A stretch of DNA of 64,000 bases from Geminocystis sp050753365 (GCF_050753365.1 NZ_JBLZFY010000005.1:1-64000); one strand, 5' to 3'; numbered from the stretch's first letter, positions 44,335 to 54,101 are shown. A program made the numbers and translations. Notes: generated by a model not told the origin, from the letters alone.

Positions 44335-45339
44335 ATGATACGTCGTCGCCGTAACCAACCTTGGATTCAACGTCAATCTCGATTTATTATCGGTTCGATC
44401 GCCATTGTGGGTTTAATATTAACCATCTATTTAACCCTAAGTAAACTAGGAGGAGCAGACATAGCCTGTACAGCAGAAGCAGGAGGCTGTGATAGTGTCT
44501 TAGATAGTGCCTATGCCTATCCATTCGATCCCCAAGGCAAAACTGGACCTCCTTTAAGCATTTTTGGGGCTTTTGCCTATCTCAGTATGGCTGTATTTGC
44601 CTTAGCACCCCTATTTGTTAACCCTGATAAAAACAAAGAATTAAGACAAAAACTGGAAAACTGGACATGGTGGTTAATGGGCATCGGTAGTTTTGCCATG
44701 ACTGCCTTTAGCAGTTATTTAATGTTCGTTTTAGCTTTCAAACTTCAAGCTGTATGCCCTTACTGTATAGGTTCGGCATTATTTTCATTTAGCTTACTCA
44801 CCTTAACAATTATCGGTCACGAATGGGAGGATATGGGACAATTATTTTTTACAGGTATCGCCGTTGCTTTAATAACCCTTGTGGGTGCTTTGGGAGTTTA
44901 TGCCAATGTAACCCCCATTATGGGACAAGATGACAATATAGAAATAACTGATGGACAAAGAATACCAATTCCTCAAGCCCAAACAGCAGCTCAACCACCT
45001 TTGGGATGGGAAATTACCACCACATCAGGAGAAGCCGAAATTGCCCTAGCAAGACATTTAGCAGAAAATAACGCCGTGATGTACTCCGCTTATTGGTGTC
45101 CTCACTGTTATGATCAAAAATTATTATTCGGTAAAGAAGCCTTTAACGCAATGGCAAAAGTCGAATGCGATCCTAAAGGTGTTGCCCCTGCCCCTCAAAA
45201 GTGTATCGATGCTAAAGTTCGAGCTTTTCCCACATGGGTTATTGATGGCACTATCTATGAAGGAGTCCAAAGTTTAGAAAAACTAGCAGAATTGACGGGT
45301 TATAAAGGGGATATGAATTTTAGATATAGAATGCGTTAA
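44335..45339 (+). CDS. VKOR-thioredoxin fusion, disulfide formation
   Basis: 334 residues. The VKOR half has four to five helices with the loop cysteines Cys45/Cys52 and the quinone-linked C141-P-Y-C144. A periplasmic/lumenal thioredoxin-like domain with C255-P-H-C258 follows. Such fusions oxidise Cys pairs in proteins of the lumen or periplasm and pass electrons to quinone. It lies 65 nt after btpA. Confidence 0.93.
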   Translation: MIRRRRNQPWIQRQSRFIIGSIAIVGLILTIYLTLSKLGGADIACTAEAGGCDSVLDSAYAYPFDPQGKTGPPLSIFGAFAYLSMAVFALAPLFVNPDKNKELRQKLENWTWWLMGIGSFAMTAFSSYLMFVLAFKLQAVCPYCIGSALFSFSLLTLTIIGHEWEDMGQLFFTGIAVALITLVGALGVYANVTPIMGQDDNIEITDGQRIPIPQAQTAAQPPLGWEITTTSGEAEIALARHLAENNAVMYSAYWCPHCYDQKLLFGKEAFNAMAKVECDPKGVAPAPQKCIDAKVRAFPTWVIDGTIYEGVQSLEKLAELTGYKGDMNFRYRMR

Positions 45340-45390
45340 GCAAAAATAGAAAATGAAGACTAAGGGAATAATACTACTTTGCCTCTTGTC

Positions 45391-45447
45391 CTTCTTAATT
45401 TTTAATTCTTAATTTTTAATTCTTCATTCTTAATTCTTCATTCCTCA
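45391..45447. repeat. Heptanucleotide array (TTCTTAA)n
   Basis: Eight or so TTCTTAA/TTTTTAA/TTCTTCA units before hmpF. The remaining 170 nt to hmpF holds no gene. Confidence 0.75.
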
Positions 45448-45621
45448 AAATATGCTATGATGAATCAGTTATGTCATGGTGCGATCGAACGGTGGAAACC
45501 AAAAATATATCCATTTCATGACATTAAACGAAAATAATTAATAATCCCTATAGACTTTTGTCAAGGGAATTGTCAATATTATAGAATTGTTCAAAGATTA
45601 ACCATAAAGGGATCAAGATTT

Positions 45622-47220
45622 GTGTTATATCTGGCAGAAGTAAAAGGTCAAAATAGAGCATTTGTGACAGGAGCGTATAAAACCGACTTGAAACTATTAG
45701 CAGTTCAGTCGGCGGATCAGACGTGGAATGCAGTATCAGGAGATGACTCCTTGACTATAGATGCGATCTCAGATCAAACTATCAAAGGAGCTCTTTATAT
45801 TGTTAATCTGGATAATAATAGGCAACTTCAGGGCAATCCAGAATTAGCAGGTTCTCGTGTGGTGAATTATCTGCGTCATTTTTCTCGTACCTTAGAAAAA
45901 ACCAAAGAACAAGAAATCGAAATCGAAGAATGGAAAACCTCCCTGAGAATACAGGGAGAGGAAATCGCTAAAAGACAAGCTGAATTAGATCAAGTACAAC
46001 AGTTATTACAACAACAACAAGAAGAATTTACTCAGTTAGAAAAAGAAAAAGAAAATCTAACTGGAGCATGGGAAGAACTTAGAGAACAACAAAAATTAAT
46101 CTCGGAAAATAAAAGCAATCAAGGGGAATTTCACCATAAGTTAAATTCTATCTTAGGTAATATTTCAGATCCTAGTCTTGGGAAAAATAATGTACAACAA
46201 ATTGTTATTAGTGTCAACACTCAACAAGAATTGTTAGATAATTATTGGCAAAGTGTGGACTCGCTCAAAACATCTTTACAACAAAAACAACTAGATTTAA
46301 CGCACAAAAAACAAAGTCTTGAAGAAAAACGACAACAATTAGAATCTGTGCAAGGGGAATTGCAACAAGTAACAATCAAATTCCGTTCAGAGCAAATTTT
46401 ATTACAAGAAAAAGAGGAGTCTTTACGGCAATTAAATATCTATTTAGAGGCAATCAGTAAATTAGATCAAGAGGTTTCTTTCTTATCTGATGATGTGGAT
46501 GATATGGACATCAATTTTCAAGACTTAGAAAGTATGCCTTTGGGTAATTTAGAGGAGATTGTAAATAAGATTCAACAAGATACCGCAAAGCAAGTAAACT
46601 TTGTCAATTTACAAGAGGAAGAATTGACTTTACAGGCAAATGAAGTGAAAGAAATTCAAGGGAAGCTCGATCGAGCTTCCGAAATCGAAAAATTCACCCT
46701 CGAAACCGAGTTAGCCGATGCTCAAGAAGCGATGAAGCTACTTAATGAGACTTTGGTAGGACAAAGAAAGACCTTGAAAAAACAACAAAAAATGCTCAAT
46801 GAACATTTTAAAATCCTCAGTCGTCGTAAAGGGGTAATGGATGTTGAATTTGGAGAAACAGTAAATTTAAGACCATTATTAGGGGAAATAGAAACTCAAC
46901 GGAGTTTAATGCAATACCATAGGGATAAACTAAATCACGAAGTTGGACTATTGCGACAAAATGTCGTTCAAGTTGAACAAAGTGTTTCCTCTCAAAAACA
47001 ACAATATGAGCAACAACTAGCCCAAATTCACCAAGAAGAAGAAGCATATTTACATCTCCATCAAGAAGTCGCTCACATTGAAGCTAAAATTAACTTTGTC
47101 GAACAGGGTTTACATCCTATTCAAGAACAGTTAAATCATATTCGTAATTATACTCAAGGAGTAGAACAGTCCACCGAACAATTAACGACGGTTGTTAATG
47201 AGTTACGATCGATGTTTTAA
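45622..47220 (+). CDS. hmpF: Pilus motility taxis protein HmpF
   Basis: 532 residues with a GTG start preceded by AAAGGGA. The first 90 residues form the conserved HmpF head (MLYLAEVKGQNRAFVTGAY). Most of the rest is a long coiled coil. HmpF is needed for pili and phototactic or hormogonium motility in cyanobacteria. Confidence 0.88.
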   Translation: MLYLAEVKGQNRAFVTGAYKTDLKLLAVQSADQTWNAVSGDDSLTIDAISDQTIKGALYIVNLDNNRQLQGNPELAGSRVVNYLRHFSRTLEKTKEQEIEIEEWKTSLRIQGEEIAKRQAELDQVQQLLQQQQEEFTQLEKEKENLTGAWEELREQQKLISENKSNQGEFHHKLNSILGNISDPSLGKNNVQQIVISVNTQQELLDNYWQSVDSLKTSLQQKQLDLTHKKQSLEEKRQQLESVQGELQQVTIKFRSEQILLQEKEESLRQLNIYLEAISKLDQEVSFLSDDVDDMDINFQDLESMPLGNLEEIVNKIQQDTAKQVNFVNLQEEELTLQANEVKEIQGKLDRASEIEKFTLETELADAQEAMKLLNETLVGQRKTLKKQQKMLNEHFKILSRRKGVMDVEFGETVNLRPLLGEIETQRSLMQYHRDKLNHEVGLLRQNVVQVEQSVSSQKQQYEQQLAQIHQEEEAYLHLHQEVAHIEAKINFVEQGLHPIQEQLNHIRNYTQGVEQSTEQLTTVVNELRSMF

Positions 47221-47233
47221 CACCAATGGGATT

Positions 47234-47935
47234 ATGCTATTTAAAATAATTTTATCTCTGGTCAATTTATTCACGGTAACGGCGGTTATGGCTCAACAGA
47301 GCGATTTTTCTGAAAAAAGTGCCGAATTTGACCTAGAACCTAGTATCATCGAAAATAGCCCCGTAATTAGAGAATGGATTAAAGAAATACCTGATGTTTC
47401 TGATAAAATAATTCATCAACCAAGTTTTCGTACTCGTTACCGTCTTGGTTATACAGAATTTCCATCTAATAAAAATTCTGGGGGTTTTTTTGTCGGGGTA
47501 GAAGATATTTTTATCGGTAATACTCCCTTAACTTTTAGTGCCAAATATAGCCAAGATTTGAGTAATTCCGATCGCCCTCAGTTCGATCGATTATCAGTGG
47601 GGGCGAATTTACAATATTATTTATTACCCTTGGGGAGTTATGTCAATATTGCCCCTGTTTTGGGGTATCGCTATATAGAAACCGCAGGTTATAACACTGG
47701 GGGGGTAAATGTGGGAGTAAGATTAGGATTAATTTTTTCTCCTCAAGGCGCAGGGGATATTTTCATTACTCAAAGTTTTGTTTCTCCTACGGGTAACGAA
47801 GAAGTAGGAATTACAGAAATCAATGTTGGTTATGCTGTTACCAAAAATCTCCGTTTAGCCACAGAAATCGGTTGGCAAAATTCCATTAAACAAAATGATT
47901 CTCAGATTAGTGTTGGTTTTGAATGGATGCGGTAA
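47234..47935 (+). CDS. Exported beta-rich protein, outer-membrane-like
   Basis: About 233 residues from MLFKIILSLVN, which starts a signal peptide (cleavage near VMAQ); a longer frame overlaps hmpF by 29 nt. Alternating hydrophobic beta strands (RYRLGYTEF, FFVGVEDIFIG, LSVGANLQYYLL, VNVGVRLGLIF) with a terminal aromatic-Met-Arg suggest an outer-membrane beta-barrel. No family is recognised. It follows hmpF by 13 nt, perhaps in one transcript. Confidence 0.7.
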   Translation: MLFKIILSLVNLFTVTAVMAQQSDFSEKSAEFDLEPSIIENSPVIREWIKEIPDVSDKIIHQPSFRTRYRLGYTEFPSNKNSGGFFVGVEDIFIGNTPLTFSAKYSQDLSNSDRPQFDRLSVGANLQYYLLPLGSYVNIAPVLGYRYIETAGYNTGGVNVGVRLGLIFSPQGAGDIFITQSFVSPTGNEEVGITEINVGYAVTKNLRLATEIGWQNSIKQNDSQISVGFEWMR

Positions 47936-48119
47936 TGCTTAATTTATCTTCAGAAAATATTGCTACAAATAAAAAATACATTTCAAGGATGATTCGATCG
48001 AGCATTCAATTTATTATACATATTAGAGTATTAGACTTCTTCAACAAAAATATTTACTCTTGTTTATATGGTATTTCTTAAAATACTAAATTTACTCAAA
48101 TCACTGTATTTTTTATATT

Positions 48120-49433
48120 TTAGAAAATAAACCATTTTTTTTGTTTTTTTATTTCTTTTTCAGCTATTTTTTTATTTTTAATAGCTATTGTATAATTAGG
48201 GTTTAATTCAATAGCTTTAGTATAGTCCATAATGGCTTTTTCATATTCTTTTAAATTCTCATAAGCAACACCACGATTATTATAAGCATAGGTATAATTT
48301 GGGTCTAATTCAATAGCTTTTGTATAATCCATAATGGCTTTTTCATATTCTTTTAATTGTCCATAAACAATGCCACGATTATTATAAGCAGATTTATAAT
48401 TTGGGTCTAATTCAATAGCTTTTGTATAGTCCATAATGGCTTTTTCATATTCTTTTAAATTCTCATAAACAACACCACGATTATTATAAGCATAAATATA
48501 ATTTGGGTCTAATTCAATGGCTTTTGTATAGTCAATAATAGCTTTTTCATATTGTTTTAATTCTCTATAATTATAACCAGTTTTAAAATAACCAGACGCA
48601 TTTTCATTCGATTCAATTGTAATATTTAACTGTAGATTCTTAATTAAATTTTTCGCAATTAATCTTTTTTTTTCGTCTTTTTTGAGACAATTATTTACTA
48701 TCTCTTGCCAATTTTTTGGGATAATTTTTAAATCAGGCTCTTGATTAATTACTTCCTGCATTAATGCTAAAGGAGTCTCACTATTAAAAGGCAATTCTTC
48801 CGTTAACCCTTCATAAATAATAATGCCCAATGACCACATATCCCAAGCTGAGGAGATTTTGCCCTCGTAGGCTTCTGGAGGAGCGTAACCCATTGATCCC
48901 ATCATTGTGGTGGTTTTAGTCGAATTATTCTGCACACTTCTAACTAAACCAAAATCCGATATTTTCCATTTATCCCCTACCCTTAAAATATTACCCGGTT
49001 TCAAATCTCGATGAACAATTACAGGTTTTTGACTGTGTAAATAATCCAATCCTTTGGCTATATCTAATACTAATTGTTTAACTTTTTCTTCTGGTAATTT
49101 ACCTTTTTTTAACTCATCTTCCAAACTATAATCTGCTTTTTCCATCAATAAATAGAGAAATTCAAAATTATTTAATGTACATTCTCCGCAGGTATAGCAA
49201 TCGAGTAAATTAGGATGTTTTAAGGTAGTAGAAAAAATCAATTCATCTAATTGTTTATCGGGGTTATCGGTGATAATTAATTTAACCGCCAATTCTCTAA
49301 TAAATCTATCTCTAACCACTTCATCCGCTAAATAAACTCCACCAAATCCTCCTGTACCTAAGAGACTTTTTAGGTAATATTTATTATCAATATTTTGCCC
49401 TTCGAGCATTCTAAATAATATTTGATTATTCAT
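48120..49433 (-). CDS. Ser/Thr protein kinase with C-terminal TPR repeats
   Basis: 437 residues. The kinase domain (about 20-275) has GTGGFGGVYLAD, the ATP lysine in LAVKLI, VHRDLKPGNIL and DFGLVRS, followed by the GSMGYAPPE activation end. Four to five TPR units of the YNNRGVVYENLKEYEKAIMDY type follow. These units are encoded by nearly identical 102-nt DNA repeats, so repeat number may vary. There is no transmembrane segment. Substrates are unknown. Confidence 0.92.
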   Translation of the reverse strand: MNNQILFRMLEGQNIDNKYYLKSLLGTGGFGGVYLADEVVRDRFIRELAVKLIITDNPDKQLDELIFSTTLKHPNLLDCYTCGECTLNNFEFLYLLMEKADYSLEDELKKGKLPEEKVKQLVLDIAKGLDYLHSQKPVIVHRDLKPGNILRVGDKWKISDFGLVRSVQNNSTKTTTMMGSMGYAPPEAYEGKISSAWDMWSLGIIIYEGLTEELPFNSETPLALMQEVINQEPDLKIIPKNWQEIVNNCLKKDEKKRLIAKNLIKNLQLNITIESNENASGYFKTGYNYRELKQYEKAIIDYTKAIELDPNYIYAYNNRGVVYENLKEYEKAIMDYTKAIELDPNYKSAYNNRGIVYGQLKEYEKAIMDYTKAIELDPNYTYAYNNRGVAYENLKEYEKAIMDYTKAIELNPNYTIAIKNKKIAEKEIKKQKKWFIF

Positions 49434-49711
49434 CTTTCTTTGACCATGACAATATCTTAATTGTAACTCAATTTATTATAGATAAGAAATAATTTTCTTG
49501 GTGATAGTCAAAACCCATTAACATAAGTTTTTGTGTTATCTTTAGATAACTTAACTTTTAAGTCTGAATTTTATTTCAAGACGATCGAACATAACCTAAG
49601 CATTTTCTCATGGTTAAACAAAATCATGAAAATTAATTAAAATAGTAGGCATTGCCCATTTTATCCTTACCTATATTATTTTTAAATACAGAAAAAAAAG
49701 AGGTATAAATC

Positions 49712-49981
49712 ATGGAAATAGTAATTACAATACCAGATACAATGACATCAAAACTAGAGAAAAAATGGGGAAATTTATCACAAAAAATTATAAAAAATAT
49801 TGCTTTAGAAGCATACGAAAATAGATTAATTAGCACTTATGAATTAAAAGAAATATTAAATTTATCCTCATCTTTGGAAGTACATAAATTTTTAAAAGAT
49901 TCTGGAATTTTTTTAAATTATGATGAGGAAGATTTAGAAGAAGATTTGAATACAATTAATACATTAAGAGGTATTAAATGA
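49712..49981 (+). CDS. UPF0175 antitoxin
   Basis: 89 residues: an N-terminal strand (MEIVITIPDTM), helices with EAYENRLISTYELKEILNL, and an acidic C-terminus. UPF0175 proteins pair with DUF3368 PIN toxins. It overlaps the toxin gene by four nt. Confidence 0.88.
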   Translation: MEIVITIPDTMTSKLEKKWGNLSQKIIKNIALEAYENRLISTYELKEILNLSSSLEVHKFLKDSGIFLNYDEEDLEEDLNTINTLRGIK

Positions 49982-50457
49982 TCATTATTGCGGATACTTC
50001 TCCTCTTTGTTATTTAATTATCATTGATTGTATTAATATTTTACCAGAATTATATGGTAAGATTATCATTCCAGAAGTAGTTTATCAAGAATTAACTAAT
50101 CAATGTTCACCTAAAAAAGTAAGAGAATACTTAAAAAATAAACCAGAATGGTTAGTGATAAAAAATCATCAAGAAAAAATTGATTTAGAATTAGATAAAC
50201 TTGATAAAGGAGAAAAAAGTGCTATTATTTTAGCAGAAGAAGTTAAAGCAGATTTGATTATTTTAGATGAAAAATTAGCTCGAAAAGTTGCTAAAAACCG
50301 AAACTTGAAAATAATTGGTTTATTAGGTATTCTTTATGATGGTTGTTTAGCAGGTTTAATTGAAGTTAATAAGTTCAAAGAATTAGAAAAAACTAACTTT
50401 TTTATATCTCCTAAATTGTTAGAAAATATTATTAATAAAGTAAACAATAGCAATTAA
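49978..50457 (+). CDS. DUF3368 PIN-domain toxin
   Basis: 159 residues with PIN nuclease acidic residues in IIADTSPLCYL, VVYQELTN, DKGEKSAIILA and LIILDEKLARK. Probably a VapC-like ribonuclease neutralised by the UPF0175 protein. Confidence 0.9.
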   Translation: MIIIADTSPLCYLIIIDCINILPELYGKIIIPEVVYQELTNQCSPKKVREYLKNKPEWLVIKNHQEKIDLELDKLDKGEKSAIILAEEVKADLIILDEKLARKVAKNRNLKIIGLLGILYDGCLAGLIEVNKFKELEKTNFFISPKLLENIINKVNNSN

Positions 50458-50460
50458 GAA

Positions 50461-50760
50461 TCATTTATAGGCAGAATCATGATCTGTGTGTAAAGATAGT
50501 AAGCGTAAATAATCTCCTTCTCTAACACCGATCGATCGACATTTTTGAGTTATCCTCAAGGTATATAATTTTTCTCCTTTTTTTCCTTGTTTATTTTTGA
50601 TCATTTCCCATTTTAAGCCTTGATCTTGATATAATTGTTCCCATGTTAAATTAGATATTTTTTTCAAAGTTTTAAATACTGCAATTAAATCTGATTTAGA
50701 TAAATTAAATAAGTGTTTTTGAAAAATGGTATTATTTAAGTCTAGTAAAACTTTATTCAT
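50461..50760 (-). CDS. RelE-like toxin
   Basis: 99 residues with a RelE-like C-terminal half (LYTLRITQKCRSIGVREGDYLRLLSLHTDHDSAY) and a helical N-terminal half. It is convergent with the DUF3368 gene, three nt apart, and overlaps its antitoxin by eight nt. Confidence 0.78.
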   Translation of the reverse strand: MNKVLLDLNNTIFQKHLFNLSKSDLIAVFKTLKKISNLTWEQLYQDQGLKWEMIKNKQGKKGEKLYTLRITQKCRSIGVREGDYLRLLSLHTDHDSAYK

Positions 50761-51007
50761 AAATATTTAATTTTGTAGCTAATTCATCTAAATTAGAGAC
50801 TAAAGGAGGATTATTATAATTCCATTCTAATGCTTGATTTAAGTCATTTTGTACTGTAGGATTATTTAACCAATTTTCTTGATCATCATCGGGTAAATTT
50901 TCGATTTTTGTAGAAAATTCTCGCCATAAACTACCCCATTTTTCTAAGTCAATAATAACGGCTTTTTTTTCCCCTTCTTCGTTAACAATATATTGAATAC
51001 CATCCAT
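50753..51007 (-). CDS. Antitoxin partner of RelE-like toxin
   Basis: 84 residues: an N-terminal Phd-like strand pair (MDGIQYIVNEEGEKKAVIIDLEKW, cut here by description) and a helical C-terminus. Assigned by position upstream of the toxin. Confidence 0.72.
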   Translation of the reverse strand: MDGIQYIVNEEGEKKAVIIDLEKWGSLWREFSTKIENLPDDDQENWLNNPTVQNDLNQALEWNYNNPPLVSNLDELATKLNIYE

Positions 51008-51163
51008 AATGTTTAAGTTTGAAAATAATAATAATAGTATTATAGCAATTATCTCTAATATTTGATCAAATGTAGGTCAATTCGATCGATTCGCCAGAAA
51101 TTGATAAGGGTAATAGCTATAGCTAAAGTCTCTTTTAGGAACTTTTTAAGGATTATTCTATTT

Positions 51164-51478
51164 TTAATTAAGAGATAAATGTTGTTTTAATTTATGGTAA
51201 GGAATAATAAAATCTAACTGATTATTTAGATTTTGACTAGCCACATCTAACTCATAATTTTTTTGTAAATTTAACCATAATTTTGCTCCTGTATCAAAAA
51301 ATTTTCCTAAACGTAAAGCTGTGTCTGCTGTCAGGTTACGTTGTCCATTTAAAATTTGATAAATTCGATTTTTCGGTACTCCAATAATATCGGCTAGTTG
51401 GGAAGCATTTAAGCCTATTTCTTCTAATTCATCTGCTAATATTTCTCCCGGATGAATCGGTTTTTTCCAATCTGTCAT
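51164..51478 (-). CDS. higA: HigA-type antitoxin (XRE family)
   Basis: 104 residues with a helix-turn-helix (NASQLADIIGVPKNRIYQI) and the HigA start IHPGEILADELEE. HigA normally follows higB; here only a fragment of higB remains upstream, so the antitoxin is orphaned. Confidence 0.9.
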   Translation of the reverse strand: MTDWKKPIHPGEILADELEEIGLNASQLADIIGVPKNRIYQILNGQRNLTADTALRLGKFFDTGAKLWLNLQKNYELDVASQNLNNQLDFIIPYHKLKQHLSLN

Positions 51479-51525
51479 AAGTTACCTTTTTTTGATATTA
51501 ATAGTTGAAAATTCATCATAAAAAA

Positions 51526-51621
51526 TTAATGATAATCAACAATTTCTACTTCTTGAGCGCCATTATCCCAAGAAAAACAAATACGCCATTGATCATTAAT
51601 TCTAATAAAGACTTTATTTTG
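51526..51621 (-). pseudogene. higB: higB toxin remnant
   Basis: The last 31 codons of a HigB toxin (FIRINDQWRICFSWDNGA, then VEIVDYH and stop) lie between higA and the VWA gene. The N-terminal two thirds are missing. The fragment is in frame with, and directly follows, the stop codon of the VWA gene. Confidence 0.8.
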
Positions 51622-52842
51622 TTAGTTAATTTGTCGAGTATCTCTAAATAAACTGGTGGTTTGATGAGGGGTTAATTGCCCCGTTTTTTGCAAATTATCG
51701 AGAGTTGAAGCTACGGTTTTTGCTAATTCTTTTTCTCCTATTTTAGTGGCATTTACCTGCATATTAATTAATAATTCTCCTGTTTTATTGGGATCAACTG
51801 TTTTCGTTAATTCGGCACTATAAATCTTCAATTTCCATCGCAACAAATCTTGATCAACATCTTCATTAATTTGCTGAATTTCTTTATAAGAACCAGTATA
51901 ATTTAAAGTAGTAATTTGCTTGACAATCGAATTATTTTCTGCGGTAATTAAGTCTATTTCTAAGACTTCTTTTTCTCCGTTACTATTACCAAAATCCGCA
52001 GGAGGAACTTCTACAGAAATTAAAATATCCGTAAAGCAATTTGTGTGAATTGTACCTAATAATAACTCATTTTTTAGCACTTCTTCTAAAGGTAAAAAAT
52101 CGGGACGTAAACAACAAAAACCTTTTAATTTTACCTGATTTTTCGGATTTAATTTTAATTTTGCTCCTTCCATTGCTACTGTTTGAAAACTGCTTAATCT
52201 GGCGGTTAAAAGACTCTGAAAATTAGCTAAATTATCAGCATAAATAAACGTACCTTTACCCTTTGCACATAAATCTGTCAGAAATGCGGTATTAAAATTA
52301 CCAGCATCCCCTAAGCCAACGGTGTCGATGACTATGCCGTTTTGACTGATTTCTTGCCCTTGAACCACGATCGAGCTAGTATCATCTAACATCATGCCGT
52401 TACCATCGGTAGCGTTACCATCGGTGATTAAAATGCCCACCCTAGCCACTCCTTTTTCTGGTGGTAATACTTTTTGAAACCAATTTAACGCCAAATCGGT
52501 ACGGGTGACACCGGTAGCAATAAGATTATTAATAGCTTGTGTGGTTTCAGTTTTGTTGTTACTGTTGTTAACCAAAGTGATCACATTCGTATTATAACAG
52601 GCGAGGGAGAGACGATCGATCGGTCTTAAATTGTTGACAATAGCGATACAGGCTTCCTTAGCTTTTGCCAGTTTATCACCATTCATGGAGCTACTGGTAT
52701 CAAGGGCGATGGCGATTCTCAGGGGTAAACCTTCGGCGGTGGTAGTTGCAGTATCAGGATTTATTCTCACACGCAATATATGCTCTGATACACTTGAACT
52801 AAGTTTGTTCGATCGATCCCATTGGCATTCAAGATTAAACAT
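51622..52842 (-). CDS. VWA domain protein
   Basis: 406 residues. The von Willebrand A domain carries the MIDAS motif D48-T-S50-S-S52 and a later Asp-rich loop (ILITDGNATDG). A C-terminal beta-rich region follows, related to cyanobacterial inter-alpha-inhibitor-like VWA proteins. No signal peptide or membrane span is seen. Its stop lies at the junction with the higB remnant, so its 3' end may be newly formed. Confidence 0.85.
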   Translation of the reverse strand: MFNLECQWDRSNKLSSSVSEHILRVRINPDTATTTAEGLPLRIAIALDTSSSMNGDKLAKAKEACIAIVNNLRPIDRLSLACYNTNVITLVNNSNNKTETTQAINNLIATGVTRTDLALNWFQKVLPPEKGVARVGILITDGNATDGNGMMLDDTSSIVVQGQEISQNGIVIDTVGLGDAGNFNTAFLTDLCAKGKGTFIYADNLANFQSLLTARLSSFQTVAMEGAKLKLNPKNQVKLKGFCCLRPDFLPLEEVLKNELLLGTIHTNCFTDILISVEVPPADFGNSNGEKEVLEIDLITAENNSIVKQITTLNYTGSYKEIQQINEDVDQDLLRWKLKIYSAELTKTVDPNKTGELLINMQVNATKIGEKELAKTVASTLDNLQKTGQLTPHQTTSLFRDTRQIN

Positions 52843-52961
52843 GGATAAATGATTGTGATACTAAAGTTATATATTTTGATTATAGGCTAGGAAGCATTCA
52901 AAGACGTGGAGTTAGGATATACTAAGATTTATAATTACAGGTAGTGCAAATCGATCGAACT

Positions 52962-53477
52962 CTATATTAACACTTTTAAATCACAAAAAGCAGGATTAAT
53001 AAACTCATTCTTATCCTCTAAACTAACATAACCAAGATTAACAGCAAGTTCCATTAATTCAGTTAAAAACCGCCTTAATTCATCTAAAACTTGTTGTTTA
53101 TTCAACATAACTATTGTTTCATTATTTGAATAACCAAATTCTCTTAAATAACATTTAATTTCCTCACCAATAGGCACAAATTTAATAATTATTGCATAAC
53201 TTTCAGCGAACTCTAAACGAATAGTTTTACCCTGTTCTAATTCTGCAATATCTTCACAAAATCTATCCTCTAATAACATACAAATATCAGGATCGAAAAA
53301 AACATTAAATTTTGTTTTCCCTACCGCCACAATCACTTTATGATCATATTCGTAGCAAAACTTTCTTAATCCTAATTCAAAAGGCGACAATTCCCCTAAA
53401 GGATCATCAGGAGGAGGAGCAAAATTTTCTAAATTACGTTCTGCTAATCTTATTTTAAATTGTTCAATACTATTCAT
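52962..53477 (-). CDS. Hypothetical, possible immunity protein
   Basis: 171 residues, acidic and soluble, no recognised family. It follows the toxin-like gene by 10 nt, which is the typical layout of a contact-toxin immunity gene. Function is inferred from position only. Confidence 0.6.
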   Translation of the reverse strand: MNSIEQFKIRLAERNLENFAPPPDDPLGELSPFELGLRKFCYEYDHKVIVAVGKTKFNVFFDPDICMLLEDRFCEDIAELEQGKTIRLEFAESYAIIIKFVPIGEEIKCYLREFGYSNNETIVMLNKQQVLDELRRFLTELMELAVNLGYVSLEDKNEFINPAFCDLKVLI

Positions 53478-53487
53478 ATTTTATTCC

Positions 53488-53985
53488 TTAATTTTTATTG
53501 ATGTTAGGTGTAAGTATTGGATAACCATATTTAATTGTACCGTCTGCATTTCTACCAATTTTTGCATAAGTTACATTTTCCGTAACCCTTCCATCAGTAT
53601 GATAAATTCTACCAATAGGACGATTAAATTTAATGGTATAATTTCCATAATATTTAGGAATTAACTTTTCTAATTGTAACCAATCTTGATCATTTAACCA
53701 TTGTCCTTGATCCACATTTTTACTTGATGCTCTACCCTGTAAATTATTAGAGTTTAACTTTGCTCCATGATGTCGTAAAATATGATCATAAGCCTTCATT
53801 GATTTGGGATTATCCCATTGTGGTTCATTTCCTCTTCCTCGCCATTTACAACCACTACCTACCTCGATCATATTATCGATAATATCAGATTCAACAATTT
53901 CAATAGATTTTAATTCATTCAACCACAAAAAATTTAACCTCCTCATCATTCCAGATGTACTAATTATAAACTGTTTCAGTTTCAA
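53488..53985 (-). CDS. Hypothetical, resembles an orphan polymorphic-toxin tip
   Basis: 165 residues. The central part (NPKSMKAYDHILRHHGAKL, then GRASSKNVDQGQWL) and the C-terminal FNRPIGRIYHTDGRV have the look of a CDI or Rhs toxin C-terminal domain with conserved His residues. No delivery domain or signal peptide precedes it. It could be a displaced toxin tip or a free-standing nuclease. No specific Ntox family is assigned. Confidence 0.5.
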   Translation of the reverse strand: MKLKQFIISTSGMMRRLNFLWLNELKSIEIVESDIIDNMIEVGSGCKWRGRGNEPQWDNPKSMKAYDHILRHHGAKLNSNNLQGRASSKNVDQGQWLNDQDWLQLEKLIPKYYGNYTIKFNRPIGRIYHTDGRVTENVTYAKIGRNADGTIKYGYPILTPNINKN

Positions 53986-54101
53986 GTTCGATAACCTTAA
54001 TAGAGATACCTATTCATTTTTCTTCGATCGATTTGCAGGTAAATTGTGCAAGTAGTGATATATTTATTACTTAATTATTGACTACTGACGATCGAATATT
54101 T

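Noticed and set aside
51526..51540. TAATGATAATCA, a possible box near higA
   Set aside because: It is a half-site inside the coding remnant of higB.
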